This document shows, piece after piece, positions 25,841-34,315 of a stretch of DNA of 64,000 nucleotides. Numbering within the stretch: position 1 is the first letter of the stretch; each line of letters opens with the position of its first letter. The position numbers were made by a program, and so were the translations under genes. The notes beneath the pieces were generated by a model, which was not told where the DNA came from, ran no database searches, and saw only the letters and a program-made list of their open reading frames with translations. Source of the DNA: Verrucolacustris sp964635945 (lineage in GTDB: Bacteria > Verrucomicrobiota > Verrucomicrobiia > Methylacidiphilales > Verrucolacustridaceae). The DNA lies in the NCBI GenBank assembly GCA_964635945.1, contig CAZWQT010000002.1:1-64000 (forward strand), read 5' to 3'.

Positions 25841-26083
25841 ATGAGCAATGCGGGCGTTCCCAGCCTTGCGACCGATCCGAATGCGGTCTTTAGAAATTCT
25901 GCTTTGTACCGAGAGTTCCTGCTGGAGAGGGAAGAGATCTTAAAGCACAAGTGGTATCTCAGTGAGCAGGCAGGGTCGGATGTGGGTTTTGAAAAAGCGC
26001 TTTTGGACTGGATTGTAAAACACCGGGCCCAGTGGCGGTCTCAACGGGAGAAAGAGATCGCCAAAGAGCGGCCTGCGGGTTAG
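25841..26083 (+). CDS. Small conserved protein of unknown function (80 residues)
   Basis: A soluble, charged, probably helical 80-residue protein. The core LYREFLLEREEILKHKWYLSEQ then VGFEKALLDWIVKHRAQWRS has the look of short uncharacterised proteins with a conserved HKW...S..AG.D.GFE.AL.DW...HR..WR pattern that I recall from several phyla. I cannot assign a function. It starts behind a hairpin that contains its ribosome binding site, and is followed 62 bases later by pyrR, so it might be co-transcribed with the pyrimidine genes or be a separate unit. Confidence 0.72.
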   Translation: MSNAGVPSLATDPNAVFRNSALYREFLLEREEILKHKWYLSEQAGSDVGFEKALLDWIVKHRAQWRSQREKEIAKERPAG

Positions 26084-26113
26084 CAGATTTTCGACGCATC
26101 ACGCGTCCTTTAA

Positions 26114-26140
26114 GGGGAACCTGAGAGTTTCCCAAGGAGG
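26114..26140 (+). promoter_or_regulatory. PyrR-binding RNA hairpin next to the pyrR ribosome binding site
   Basis: Arms GGGGAAC (26114-26120) and GTTTCCC (26127-26133) form a seven-pair stem, with one G-U, closed by a C-G pair over the hexaloop CTGAGA. The known PyrR-binding loop has a hexaloop of consensus CNGNGA closed by C-G; this matches at every fixed position. The AAGGAGG ribosome binding site (26134-26140) abuts the stem and precedes ATG 26146 by five bases. Binding of PyrR plus UMP would be expected to block translation, as in actinobacteria, rather than cause transcription attenuation; no terminator/antiterminator pair is seen. Confidence 0.75.
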
Positions 26141-26145
26141 TGAAG

Positions 26146-26676
26146 ATGGCCGGACAGTTGATGGATGGAGAAGCCGTGCGCCGCGCGATCCGCCGCATTG
26201 CCCACGAAATTTCCGAACGGCATCCCAGGGGGCAAGTGGCCCTGATCGGTATCCAAACCCGCGGAGTTCCTCTGGCCCATCGTCTCGCCAAGGAATTCAG
26301 CCAGATCGAGGCTGGCCAAAATTTGCCAGTCGGTTCCCTCGATATCAGCTTTCACCGGGATGACCTGGCCCAAAACATCCCCGTGCCCAAGGGGAGTGAG
26401 GTGCTGTTCGACGTGAAGGACAAAACCGTGATCCTGGTGGATGATGTGCTCTACACCGGGCGGACAATCCGGGCGGCGATGGATGCCCTCTGTGACATCG
26501 GCCGACCCCAGGTGATCCAGTTGGCTGTCCTGGTGGATCGTGGACACCGGGAGCTGCCCATCCGGGCCGACTACGTCGGTAAAAACCTGCCAACCTCGCC
26601 AGGAGAAAAGGTGAAGGTCAAATTGACCGAACAGGACGGAGAAGACTCGGTGGTGGTCGAGAAGGCGGACGCATGA
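26146..26676 (+). CDS. pyrR: PyrR, pyr-operon RNA-binding regulator / uracil phosphoribosyltransferase
   Basis: 176-residue phosphoribosyltransferase-fold protein that senses UMP and binds pyr mRNA. The PRPP loop is VILVDDVLYTGRTIRAA, preceded by the flexible region LDISFHRDDL and followed by LAVLVDRGHRELP, all diagnostic of PyrR rather than Upp. ATG at 26146 is preferred to the GTG at 26140 because AAGGAGG lies five bases ahead. First gene of pyrR-pyrB-pyrC-carA; its stop overlaps the pyrB start by four bases. The PyrR-type hairpin directly upstream suggests autogenous control of the operon. Confidence 0.95.
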   Translation: MAGQLMDGEAVRRAIRRIAHEISERHPRGQVALIGIQTRGVPLAHRLAKEFSQIEAGQNLPVGSLDISFHRDDLAQNIPVPKGSEVLFDVKDKTVILVDDVLYTGRTIRAAMDALCDIGRPQVIQLAVLVDRGHRELPIRADYVGKNLPTSPGEKVKVKLTEQDGEDSVVVEKADA

Positions 26677-27614
26677 GCACGGCCTGGCATCGTAAAGATC
26701 TGCTCTCCCTGCGGGAACTTTCCGCCGAGGAGCTGGGTCAGGTGCTCGCAACCGCCAGGGTTTTTAAGGAGATTTTGGGACGGCCGATCAAGAAAGTGCC
26801 GTCGCTGCAGGGCCGGACGGTGGTGAATCTTTTCGTGGAACCGAGCACACGCACAAAAATCTCCTTTGAGCTGGCGGCGGTGCGGTTGAGCGCCGATGTG
26901 GTTTCGCTGGACAAGGATTCCAGCAGCCTGCGCAAAGGAGAGACGCTTTCCGATACGGCGAAAAATCTTGAGGCGCTGCAGGCTGGCGTGATCGTAATCC
27001 GGCATCGCTCCGGCGGGGCGGCCCATTTCCTTTCCCGAAGGCTCAAGGCCTCGGTGATCAATGCCGGAGATGGAGCGCACGAGCACCCCACCCAGGGGCT
27101 CCTGGATACCTTCACCATCCAGGAGCGACTGGGGAAGCTGGAAGGAGTCCGGGTGTTGATTGTCGGTGACATCATTCACAGTCGGGTGGCTCGATCCAAC
27201 CTTTGGGCTTTGACCAAGCTGGGGGCCAAGGTGACCTTGGTTGGCCCCCCGACCCTGTTGCCGAAGGAGTTTGCGGAGTTGGGAGTGAAGGTTTCCTATA
27301 ATCTGGACGAAGAGCTGGAGCAGGCCGACGTCATCAACCTGCTACGGATCCAGCACGAGCGGATGGTGCAGGCGCGACTGCCTTCCGTGGGAGAGTACGC
27401 AGGATTGTTCGGACTGAATCTTGACCGGTTCCAGCGGTGCAAGCCAGGTGTCCTGTTAATGCATCCCGGCCCGGTCCATCGGGGGGTGGAAATCGCCAGC
27501 GAGCTGGCTGACGGGCCACAGTCGGTGATTCTGGACCAGGTGACCAATGGGTTGGCGGTGCGGATGGCGGTTCTTTATCTCGTCTCCGGTGGACGGGGGC
27601 TGGGGGATTCATGA
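26673..27614 (+). CDS. pyrB: Aspartate carbamoyltransferase catalytic subunit
   Basis: Makes carbamoyl-aspartate from carbamoyl phosphate and aspartate, the first committed step of UMP synthesis. Carbamoyl-phosphate-binding EPSTRTKISFE lies near residue 53, HEHPTQGLLD near 132, and the aspartate-binding LLRIQHERM region near 222. 313 residues is normal. No regulatory subunit gene pyrI is next to it, so it is probably of the unregulated trimeric type, with control placed on PyrR. It overlaps both neighbours at ATGA. Confidence 0.96.
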   Translation: MSTAWHRKDLLSLRELSAEELGQVLATARVFKEILGRPIKKVPSLQGRTVVNLFVEPSTRTKISFELAAVRLSADVVSLDKDSSSLRKGETLSDTAKNLEALQAGVIVIRHRSGGAAHFLSRRLKASVINAGDGAHEHPTQGLLDTFTIQERLGKLEGVRVLIVGDIIHSRVARSNLWALTKLGAKVTLVGPPTLLPKEFAELGVKVSYNLDEELEQADVINLLRIQHERMVQARLPSVGEYAGLFGLNLDRFQRCKPGVLLMHPGPVHRGVEIASELADGPQSVILDQVTNGLAVRMAVLYLVSGGRGLGDS

Positions 27615-28900
27615 GCGAAATTCTCCTGCAAGGCGGACGGATTCTAGATCCGGCAACGAAACGGGATGTAACGGGCGATCTTTTCCTGAAAGACGGTAAA
27701 GTTTCCACTGGAAAACCTTCGCCTCACGCGGTGGTGGTTAAGGTGGATGGGCTCGTGGTGACGCCGGGCCTGATCGATCCGCACGTTCACCTGCGGGAGC
27801 CCGGACAGTCGGCCAAGGAAACCATTGCGACCGGGACCGCCGCGGCCGTCGCGGGCGGTTTTACCTCGCTCCTTGCGATGCCCAACACCTCGCCTGTGGC
27901 CGACGGGCCGAACACGATTGCCTGGATGCGGCAAAGGGCCAAGGAAACCGGTGTGGCCAACGTTTTTCCGACCGGGGCCATTTCTCTCATGCAAAAAGGG
28001 GAGGCCTTGGCTCCGATTGGGGCGTTGCGGCAGGCCGGCGTCGTTGCGATCACTGATGACGGCCACTGCATTCAGAGTGCGGAACTGATGCGGCGGGCCC
28101 TCGAGTACGCGCGGATGTTTGATCTGCCGGTGCTGGACCACTGCGAGGACAAGAGCCTTTCCGCCGGCGGGGTGATGAACGAGGGGAAGTGGTCGCGGAT
28201 TCTCGGCCTGCCTGGATGGCCGGGCATCGCGGAGGAAGTGATCGTGGCGCGGAATGCGCTGTTGGCCGAACTGACGGGGGCCCGGGTGGTGTGCCAACAT
28301 CTGAGTTCGGCGGGTTCGGTCCGGATTCTGAGAGAAGCGCGGGCCCGAGGGGTGCGGATCGATGGGGAAGCCTCGCCGCATCACCTCTGTCTGACGGATG
28401 AACTGGTGGAGGGGTATGACACGAACTTTAAAATGAACCCGCCCTTGCGTACGGCGGTTGACGTCAAGGCGGTCCGGGAAGCTGTGGCGGACGGCACCAT
28501 CCGGTTTTTGGCGACCGACCATGCCCCGCATTGCTCCTATGAGAAGGAGGTGGAATTTGACGAGGCGCCATTCGGGGTGGTGGGTCTGGAAACAGCCCTG
28601 GGGGTGTATTTGACCGAACTCGTCCACAGGCACCGGGTCCCGCTCATGGAAGTAGTTGCCAAGATGACCCAGATTCCATCCGATTACTTCGGCTTAGGCC
28701 GGGGCTCTTTGCAGAATGGTGCGCCGGCGGATGTAACGGTGATCGATCTTGAGCGAAAATGGATTGTCCAGAAGGATGAGTTCCGCAGCCGGAGCCGAAA
28801 CACGCCGTTCGAGGGGCGGGAGCTAAAAGGCCGGGCGGTGTTCACAATTGTTGGGGGAGAAATCCGGCACGACCTCGACGGGCGGGCTCCCCAAAAGTAG
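27611..28900 (+). CDS. pyrC: Dihydroorotase (class I)
   Basis: Zinc amidohydrolase that cyclises carbamoyl-aspartate to dihydroorotate. The metal ligands appear in order: DPHVHLREPG near residue 58, DHCEDKSL for the third histidine region, GEASPHHLCL for the fourth, and ATDHAPH with the catalytic Asp. 429 residues fits the multi-domain class I form. ATGA overlap with pyrB shows tight coupling. An active dihydroorotase is expected since the ligands are intact; in some bacteria an inactive copy instead scaffolds PyrB. Confidence 0.95.
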   Translation: MSEILLQGGRILDPATKRDVTGDLFLKDGKVSTGKPSPHAVVVKVDGLVVTPGLIDPHVHLREPGQSAKETIATGTAAAVAGGFTSLLAMPNTSPVADGPNTIAWMRQRAKETGVANVFPTGAISLMQKGEALAPIGALRQAGVVAITDDGHCIQSAELMRRALEYARMFDLPVLDHCEDKSLSAGGVMNEGKWSRILGLPGWPGIAEEVIVARNALLAELTGARVVCQHLSSAGSVRILREARARGVRIDGEASPHHLCLTDELVEGYDTNFKMNPPLRTAVDVKAVREAVADGTIRFLATDHAPHCSYEKEVEFDEAPFGVVGLETALGVYLTELVHRHRVPLMEVVAKMTQIPSDYFGLGRGSLQNGAPADVTVIDLERKWIVQKDEFRSRSRNTPFEGRELKGRAVFTIVGGEIRHDLDGRAPQK

Positions 28901-28909
28901 GTTTCCCTG

Positions 28910-30049
28910 ATGGAAGGCATGATTGGATTGGAGGATGGGACAATCCTGCGGGGGCGTGGTTTCGGCCAGGAGGGGTGGGTGGCGGCGGAGATGTGCTTCA
29001 ACACCTCCATGACGGGGTATGAAGAGATTTTAACCGATCCGAGTTACCGCGGGCAGGTAGTGGCGTTGACGTGCCCGGAAATCGGAAACACCGGAATCAA
29101 TCCTGAGGATGAGGAGTCTGACCGGGTACAGGTGGCCGGGCTGGTGGTGCGAAGACTTTCCCGCCGAGCCAGCAGTTGGCGAAACCGGGAGAGCCTGGAA
29201 ACCTACCTGAGGCGCCACAAGGTGCCGGCGTTGGAGGGGGTGGATACGCGGGCCTTGACGAGAAAATTACGGATGCAGGGGGCGATGAAAGGGGTTTTGG
29301 CGACCAACGGAATGTCCGGAGAAGAAGCCGTGCGTAAAGCGAGGGAGTGGGTTGGTCTGGGGGGTACGGATTACGTGGGTGAGGTGACCTGTAAAAATTC
29401 CTTTGAGTGGGATCCGAAAGGAATGGATTTCCCCGGCAAGCTGGGGCCTGAGACCAGGAACATGCCTGCCGTCCGCCATAGGGTGGCGGCCATCGACTGC
29501 GGAATGAAAAGGAACATTCTGCGACTGTTGCGGGCGCAGGGAATTCAACCGGTGGTTTTTCCTGCGAAGGCACGGGCGGACGAGATTTTGAAGGCAAAAG
29601 TGGACGGCGTGTTTCTTTCCAATGGGCCGGGAGATCCATCCGTGCCGACCTATGTGCACGCCACGGTCCGGGAGTTGATCGGGAAGAAACCGATTTTCGG
29701 CATCTGTCTCGGACACCAGATGCTCGCCCACGCCTTGGGGGCAAAGACTTATAAGCTGAAGTTCGGCCACCGGGGAGGGAACCAACCGGTGAAGGATCTG
29801 GGTTCGGGAAAGGTATCCATCACCAGTCAAAACCATGGATATGCAGTCGATCCTCAAACCCTGCCGGCGGGCAAAGTGGTGGTCACGCATGTGAACCTCA
29901 ATGACGGAACCTGTGAGGGCATCCGACTTGTGTCCGGCGAGGCTTTCTCCGTGCAGTACCATCCGGAAGCAGCCCCGGGACCGCACGATGCGTCTTATTT
30001 TTTCCGGCAATTTGCCGACCTGCTGGACGCGGCGGGGAAAAAGCGATAG
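28910..30049 (+). CDS. carA: Carbamoyl-phosphate synthase small (glutaminase) chain
   Basis: Supplies ammonia from glutamine to CarB for carbamoyl phosphate synthesis. The N-terminal domain has the FNTSMTGYEEILTDPSY signature. The C-terminal class I glutamine amidotransferase domain has the nucleophile Cys in GICLGHQML and the His/Glu pair in QYHPEA. 379 residues. The start is ATG 28910; ATG 28919 is possible. It sits nine bases after pyrC. carB does not follow; the large chain must be elsewhere in the genome. Confidence 0.96.
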   Translation: MEGMIGLEDGTILRGRGFGQEGWVAAEMCFNTSMTGYEEILTDPSYRGQVVALTCPEIGNTGINPEDEESDRVQVAGLVVRRLSRRASSWRNRESLETYLRRHKVPALEGVDTRALTRKLRMQGAMKGVLATNGMSGEEAVRKAREWVGLGGTDYVGEVTCKNSFEWDPKGMDFPGKLGPETRNMPAVRHRVAAIDCGMKRNILRLLRAQGIQPVVFPAKARADEILKAKVDGVFLSNGPGDPSVPTYVHATVRELIGKKPIFGICLGHQMLAHALGAKTYKLKFGHRGGNQPVKDLGSGKVSITSQNHGYAVDPQTLPAGKVVVTHVNLNDGTCEGIRLVSGEAFSVQYHPEAAPGPHDASYFFRQFADLLDAAGKKR

Positions 30050-30058
30050 GCGTGTCCC

Positions 30059-30553
30059 ATGGCGAGACTGGTTTCCGAAAGTAAAGAGTTTCCCGGTTTG
30101 AGTGTTGAACTGGCGGGTCCTAAAGCCGGGGTCGGTCGGGCGGACGGTAATGAGTTGCAAATTCTTCACGGCAGCGTTTCCTCCCGTCATGCGGAGTTGG
30201 TGCTCGATGGTCCGGAGTATCGGGTGAGGGATTTGGATTCAACAAATGGCACGCGGGTGAACGACGAGAAGATCACCGAGGCGATGTTACAGGACCGGGA
30301 TCGTGTGCAGTTTGGGCAAATCCCGTTTCGTTATGAAGGGTCAGTTCCCCGGGTTGCCTTGGCCCTGCCGGCGTCCGGCACGGCCCTTCAGGCGGAAATT
30401 GCGCTGGATCTTGGAATTCCCGAGAACTTTCGTAACTTGTCGCCCATCAAGGGGAAGGGGAGGAAAACAAACCCTAACTTGCTGCTTTTCGCGGCGGCAA
30501 TCTTTGCCCTTTTCGGGATGGCTTTTTATGTGTTTCGGATGATCACGGGTTAA
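30059..30553 (+). CDS. FHA-domain protein with C-terminal membrane anchor
   Basis: 164 residues. The forkhead-associated phosphothreonine-binding domain covers about residues 20-95 with the conserved GR (AGVGRADGN), S..RH (GSVSSRHAEL) and NG (DSTNGTRVND) motifs. A charged linker is followed by one hydrophobic helix (residues ~141-160), so the FHA domain would sit on the cytoplasmic face of the inner membrane. No kinase gene is in the window. It starts nine bases after carA and may be read with the pyrimidine operon, but nothing in the sequence ties it to pyrimidine metabolism. Confidence 0.85.
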   Translation: MARLVSESKEFPGLSVELAGPKAGVGRADGNELQILHGSVSSRHAELVLDGPEYRVRDLDSTNGTRVNDEKITEAMLQDRDRVQFGQIPFRYEGSVPRVALALPASGTALQAEIALDLGIPENFRNLSPIKGKGRKTNPNLLLFAAAIFALFGMAFYVFRMITG

Positions 30554-30586
30554 AAACAAAAAATTATTTTTTTTCGTAACACGGTG

Positions 30587-30616
30587 TTGACACCTGGACG
30601 GGCCGACTGGCATGCT
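30587..30616 (+). promoter_or_regulatory. Candidate promoter for tRNA-Thr/tuf
   Basis: TTGACA (30587-30592) is a perfect -35. After 18 bases lies CATGCT (30611-30616) preceded by TGG, an extended -10 form. A second TTGACA at 30630 has only a poor -10 and may be a spare. The region holds no gene, follows an AT-rich stretch, and lies about 110 bases ahead of the tRNA. Confidence 0.4.
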
Positions 30617-30691
30617 CATAAGTTCCTAGTTGACACAATTATCTGCCCAAGTCGCAAGGCTCGGAGCAGGTTTCGTGCCGACTAGGAAACG

Positions 30692-30722
30692 CCGGGCGAA
30701 ACCCGGAACCCTCTTGGGTTCC
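30692..30722 (+). promoter_or_regulatory. Tandem hairpins in the leader ahead of tRNA-Thr
   Basis: Hairpin 1: CCGGG, loop CGAAA, CCCGG (30692-30706). Hairpin 2: GGAACCC, loop TCTT, GGGTTCC (30705-30722). The two overlap by two bases, so they stack or compete. They end five bases before the tRNA 5' end and are likely to guide leader processing or folding of the tRNA-tuf transcript. Confidence 0.4.
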
Positions 30723-30727
30723 AACTC

Positions 30728-30800
<73 letters not shown>

Positions 30801-30895
30801 CGGCCGCGATGAAACCCCGGGCGGGGACATCGACGGCGGGCTCGTACCCGGCGAACCCGAGAGGCAGTCCACCCGAGCAAGGAGAAACAAGAGTT

Positions 30896-32089
30896 ATGGC
30901 GAAAGAGGCATTCAATCGTTCCAAACCCCACGTCAACGTCGGCACGATCGGTCACGTTGACCACGGGAAAACCACTTTGACCGCAGCCATCACCACGATC
31001 CTTGCGAAGAAGGGTCTGGCCGAGGCACGCGCCTATGACCAGATCGACAACGCGCCTGAGGAAAAGGAGCGCGGGATCACAATCAATACTTCCCACGTCG
31101 AGTATGCGACCGACAACCGTCACTATGCCCACGTCGATTGCCCGGGTCACGCGGACTACGTCAAAAACATGATCACTGGCGCCGCCCAGATGGACGGGGC
31201 AATCCTGGTGGTGAGCGCGGCGGATGGCCCGATGCCCCAAACCCGCGAGCACATCCTGCTTGCCCGCCAGGTCGGCGTGCCTGCTCTCGTCGTTTTCCTG
31301 AACAAGGTGGACATGGTGGACGACAAGGACCTGCTGGATCTCGTGGAGGTGGAGGTTCGTGAACTTCTTTCGAAGTACGAGTTTCCCGGCGACAAGATCC
31401 CGATCATCAAGGGCAGTGCGCTGAAGGCGCTGGAGTCCGGCGATCCGAAGAGCGACGCCGCCAAGCCGATCCTCGAGCTCATGGAAGCGGTGGACAAATA
31501 CATCCCCATCCCCGAGCGGCCGAAGGATCAGCCCTTCCTCATGCCGGTGGAGGACGTGTTCAACATTGAAGGCCGTGGCACCGTGGTGACCGGCCGTGTG
31601 GAGCGTGGCGTCCTCAAGAAGATGGAGGAGGTCGAAATCGTTGGGATTAAGCCCACGGTGAAGACCGTGGTCACAGATATCGAAATGTTCCGCAAGCTCC
31701 TGGATACCGCCGAAGCGGGCGACAATGTCGGCCTGCTGCTCCGCGGCACCAAGAAGGAGGATGTGGAGCGTGGACAGGTCATCGCCAAGCCTGGGACGAT
31801 CACTCCGCACACGAAATTCAAAGCCACCGTCTACGTCCTGAGCAAGGACGAGGGCGGCCGCCACACCCCGTTCTTCAACGGGTACCGGCCGCAGTTCTAC
31901 TTCCGGACGACCGACGTGACCGGCGTCGTCACGCTCAAAGCGGGCGTGGAGATGGTCATGCCGGGCGACAACGTCGACATCGAGGTCGAGCTGATCACGC
32001 CGATCGCGATGGAGAAGCAGATTCGCTTCGCCATCCGCGAGGGCGGCAAAACGGTCGGCGCCGGCCGGGTCACGGAAATCCTGAAGTAA
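30896..32089 (+). CDS. tuf: Elongation factor Tu
   Basis: GTPase that brings aminoacyl-tRNA to the ribosome. P-loop GHVDHGKTTLT near residue 19, the switch DCPGHADYVKNMITGAAQMD, NKVD and SALK motifs, then domains II and III. 397 residues. ATG 30896 is preferred to upstream in-frame codons, which run into the tRNA; AAGGAG lies 11 bases ahead. Flanked by tRNA-Thr and tRNA-Trp. No second tuf copy is next to fusA, where another often sits, so this may be the only one. Confidence 0.98.
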   Translation: MAKEAFNRSKPHVNVGTIGHVDHGKTTLTAAITTILAKKGLAEARAYDQIDNAPEEKERGITINTSHVEYATDNRHYAHVDCPGHADYVKNMITGAAQMDGAILVVSAADGPMPQTREHILLARQVGVPALVVFLNKVDMVDDKDLLDLVEVEVRELLSKYEFPGDKIPIIKGSALKALESGDPKSDAAKPILELMEAVDKYIPIPERPKDQPFLMPVEDVFNIEGRGTVVTGRVERGVLKKMEEVEIVGIKPTVKTVVTDIEMFRKLLDTAEAGDNVGLLLRGTKKEDVERGQVIAKPGTITPHTKFKATVYVLSKDEGGRHTPFFNGYRPQFYFRTTDVTGVVTLKAGVEMVMPGDNVDIEVELITPIAMEKQIRFAIREGGKTVGAGRVTEILK

Positions 32090-32161
32090 CTTTCAGGAAC
32101 AACGAGACCGGTGGGAGGGGGCCTCGCTCCAAAAACGGGGCCCCACCAGCCGGACGGATGG

Positions 32162-32234
32162 AGGGCAGTAGCTCAATTGGTAGAGTAGCGGTCTCCAAAA
32201 CCGTCGGTTGGGGGTTCGAGTCCCTCCTGCCCTG
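32162..32234 (+). tRNA. tRNA-Trp (anticodon CCA)
   Basis: 73 bases. Acceptor arms AGGGCAG/CTGCCCT pair fully and the discriminator is G. The anticodon loop CTCCAAA carries CCA at 32195-32197, and the T-loop TTCGAGT is normal. It sits between tuf and secE, a widespread order. The 72 bases between tuf and this tRNA hold a GC-rich hairpin (GGTGGG...CCCACC) that may be a processing signal. Confidence 0.97.
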
Positions 32235-32259
32235 CATCTGAACAAGGAGAAGGCAAAAC

Positions 32260-32562
32260 ATGGAAGCTTGGAAAATTGGTGGAAGTTGGCTGTGGACGGC
32301 GTTGGTGGGGGGATTGACCCTCGCCATCGTTTTCCTGGCCTTCCGCTATCGCTCCTCCCTCGCCAAGTTTCTTGGCGAGGTGCGCGCGGAGCTGGCCAAA
32401 TGTTCCTGGCCTTGGGATCCGACCGAGACCGGTGTGAAAAAGTACCGGGAGTTGATCGATAGCACCGCGGTGGTGGCCACGACCACTCTGGTCTTGGCGG
32501 CCTACACCTCGGGCTTTGACTATCTTATCACCCGCGTGGTCGGGTGGCTGGTGAAGTTTTAA
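32260..32562 (+). CDS. secE: Preprotein translocase subunit SecE
   Basis: 100-residue subunit of the SecYEG channel. The SecE core, an amphipathic helix with VRAELAKCSWP followed by a transmembrane helix (about residues 68-90), is preceded by an additional N-terminal transmembrane segment (about 10-30), giving two membrane helices. ATG at 32260 has AAGGAGAAGG a few bases upstream. nusG follows nine bases later, the standard secE-nusG pair. Confidence 0.92.
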   Translation: MEAWKIGGSWLWTALVGGLTLAIVFLAFRYRSSLAKFLGEVRAELAKCSWPWDPTETGVKKYRELIDSTAVVATTTLVLAAYTSGFDYLITRVVGWLVKF

Positions 32563-32571
32563 GGGATGACC

Positions 32572-33141
32572 ATGAGCGAAACTGCCACCACTTTTGAGCC
32601 CGCCTGGTTTGCTGTCCACGTGCTCTCCGGCCAGGAGACCAACGTGAAACGGCACATGATGAGCCGCCTCAAGGCCGAGGAGATGGGGGAGTATGTGCAG
32701 GAAGTGGTCATCCCGACGGAGCGTGTTTCTGAAATTAAGCGGGGAAAAAAGGTGGAGACCGAGCGGAAACTGTATCCCGGCTACATCTTCATGAAGATGG
32801 GCCTGTACGACGCGGAGAAAAAGTTGAACGAGCGTCCCTGGTATTTTGTAAAAGAGACCCCCGGGGTCCTCGGTTTCGCGGACGGCGATCGGCCCGCTCC
32901 CATGCGGCCCAGCGAGGTGGAGGGGATGCTGGCCCAGATTCGGGAAAAGGAGGAGAAGGTCACCCCCAAGGTCATTTTTTCAGTTGGCGACCGCGTCAAG
33001 GTCGGCGACGGGCCCTTCCAAAACCAGGAAGGCGTCATCGAGGAAGTGGACACCGAGCGCGGGCGCGTCCGTGTGGCGGTTTCCATTTTCGGCCGTTCCA
33101 CCCCGGTCGAGCTCGAGTACTGGCAGGTGGAGAAAACTTAA
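32572..33141 (+). CDS. nusG: Transcription termination/antitermination factor NusG
   Basis: Couples RNA polymerase to the ribosome and to Rho. The NGN domain starts with WFAVHVLSGQETNVKRHM and contains ERKLYPGYIFMKM. The C-terminal KOW domain (about residues 130-189) contains GDRVKVGDGPFQNQEG. 189 residues from ATG 32572, which has AAGGG six bases upstream; the ATG two codons before is too close to that site. Confidence 0.96.
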   Translation: MSETATTFEPAWFAVHVLSGQETNVKRHMMSRLKAEEMGEYVQEVVIPTERVSEIKRGKKVETERKLYPGYIFMKMGLYDAEKKLNERPWYFVKETPGVLGFADGDRPAPMRPSEVEGMLAQIREKEEKVTPKVIFSVGDRVKVGDGPFQNQEGVIEEVDTERGRVRVAVSIFGRSTPVELEYWQVEKT

Positions 33142-33149
33142 GGAGCTTT

Positions 33150-33575
33150 ATGGCCAAGGAAGTCACCGGAATCATCCGTCTCCAGATCCCCGCCGGGGCG
33201 GCGAATCCCGCCCCGCCCGTGGGGCCAGCGCTTGGTCAGCAGGGCGTAAACATCATGGCCTTCTGCAAGGAATTCAACGCCCGGACCGCGAAGGAAGGCG
33301 GCAGCATCCTTCCGGTTGTCATCACGGTCTATAAGGACAAGAGCTTCACCTTTATTACCAAGTCCCCGCCGGCCTCGATTCTTCTCAAGAAGGCGGCGAA
33401 TTTGGCTTCAGGCTCCAAGGAGCCCAACCGTGTGAAGGTCGGCAAGGTTTCCAAAAAACAGGTGATGGATATCGTTAAAATCAAGCGGAATGACCTAAAT
33501 GCGGCTTCCGACGAAGCCGCCTTCCGGATCATCGCCGGGACGGCCCGCCAAATGGGTCTTGAAATTTCCGACTAA
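33150..33575 (+). CDS. rplK: 50S ribosomal protein L11
   Basis: Binds 23S rRNA at the GTPase centre together with L10/L12. The N-terminal PAGAANPAPPVGPALGQQGVN and FTFITKSPPASILLKKA stretches are typical. 141 residues, normal. AAGGAG seven bases ahead of ATG. First gene of rplKAJL, nine bases after nusG. Confidence 0.98.
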   Translation: MAKEVTGIIRLQIPAGAANPAPPVGPALGQQGVNIMAFCKEFNARTAKEGGSILPVVITVYKDKSFTFITKSPPASILLKKAANLASGSKEPNRVKVGKVSKKQVMDIVKIKRNDLNAASDEAAFRIIAGTARQMGLEISD

Positions 33576-33585
33576 GGAGCGCCCC

Positions 33586-34302
33586 ATGCCCAAACTTCCC
33601 AGTCGCCGTTACCGTGAAGGTTTTAAACTGATCGAGTCCAAGAAGCGGTACTCGGTCGGGGAAGCTGTTTCTCTTCTCAAGAAAATGCCAACTGGCAAGA
33701 GCAAGGGGAACCCCAGCGTGGATCTCGCTTTCAACCTCGGGGTGGATCCGAAGCAGACCGATCAGGTTGTGCGGGGCACCGTGAGCCTCCCGCACGGATC
33801 GGGCAAGACCGTCCGGGTGATCGTTTTCGCTCAAGGCCAAGCCGCCGAGGCGGCCAAGTCCGCCGGAGCCACGGCCGTTGGGTTCGCGGACCTGATTAAA
33901 AAGGTCACCGAGGGTTGGGCTGATTTTGATGTGGCGGTGGCCACCCCTGACGCGATGAATGAAGTGCGTAAGCTTGGAAAGGTTCTCGGACCGCGCGGAC
34001 TGATGCCGAATCCAAAGACTGGGACGGTGACGGAGGACACCGCCAAGGCGGTCAAGGAGTGTCAGGCTGGAAGGGTGGAGTTCAAGATCGACAAGGGCGC
34101 CAACCTGCACGTGAGTTGTGGAAAGCTGAATTTTGAGGAAAAGAAACTAGGGGAGAACGTCCAGGCCGTGATCGAGTCGGTCACCAAAGCCCGGCCGTCC
34201 GGTGCCAAGGGTAAGTTCATTAAAAACTGTGTTCTGTCGGCGACTTTCTCTCCGGGCATTCCGCTCGCGGTGACCGAAGTGGCCGCGGGCAGCGAGGATT
34301 AA
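33586..34302 (+). CDS. rplA: 50S ribosomal protein L1
   Basis: L1-stalk protein, 238 residues. It contains the VDLAFNLGVDPKQTDQ start region, a GRVLGPRGLMPNPKTGT-like signature (here VLGPRGLMPNPKTGTV) and a conserved SVTKARPSGAKGK end. ATG 33586 was chosen because upstream residues overlap rplK in another frame. L1 usually represses its own mRNA; no obvious L1-site mimic was seen. Confidence 0.97.
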   Translation: MPKLPSRRYREGFKLIESKKRYSVGEAVSLLKKMPTGKSKGNPSVDLAFNLGVDPKQTDQVVRGTVSLPHGSGKTVRVIVFAQGQAAEAAKSAGATAVGFADLIKKVTEGWADFDVAVATPDAMNEVRKLGKVLGPRGLMPNPKTGTVTEDTAKAVKECQAGRVEFKIDKGANLHVSCGKLNFEEKKLGENVQAVIESVTKARPSGAKGKFIKNCVLSATFSPGIPLAVTEVAAGSED

Positions 34303-34315
34303 AAGGGAGGCGGCC

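Noticed and set aside
32090..32161. Intrinsic terminator after tuf
   Set aside because: A GGTGGG/CCCACC stem exists but has no T-run and a tRNA and secE follow directly, so read-through is more likely.
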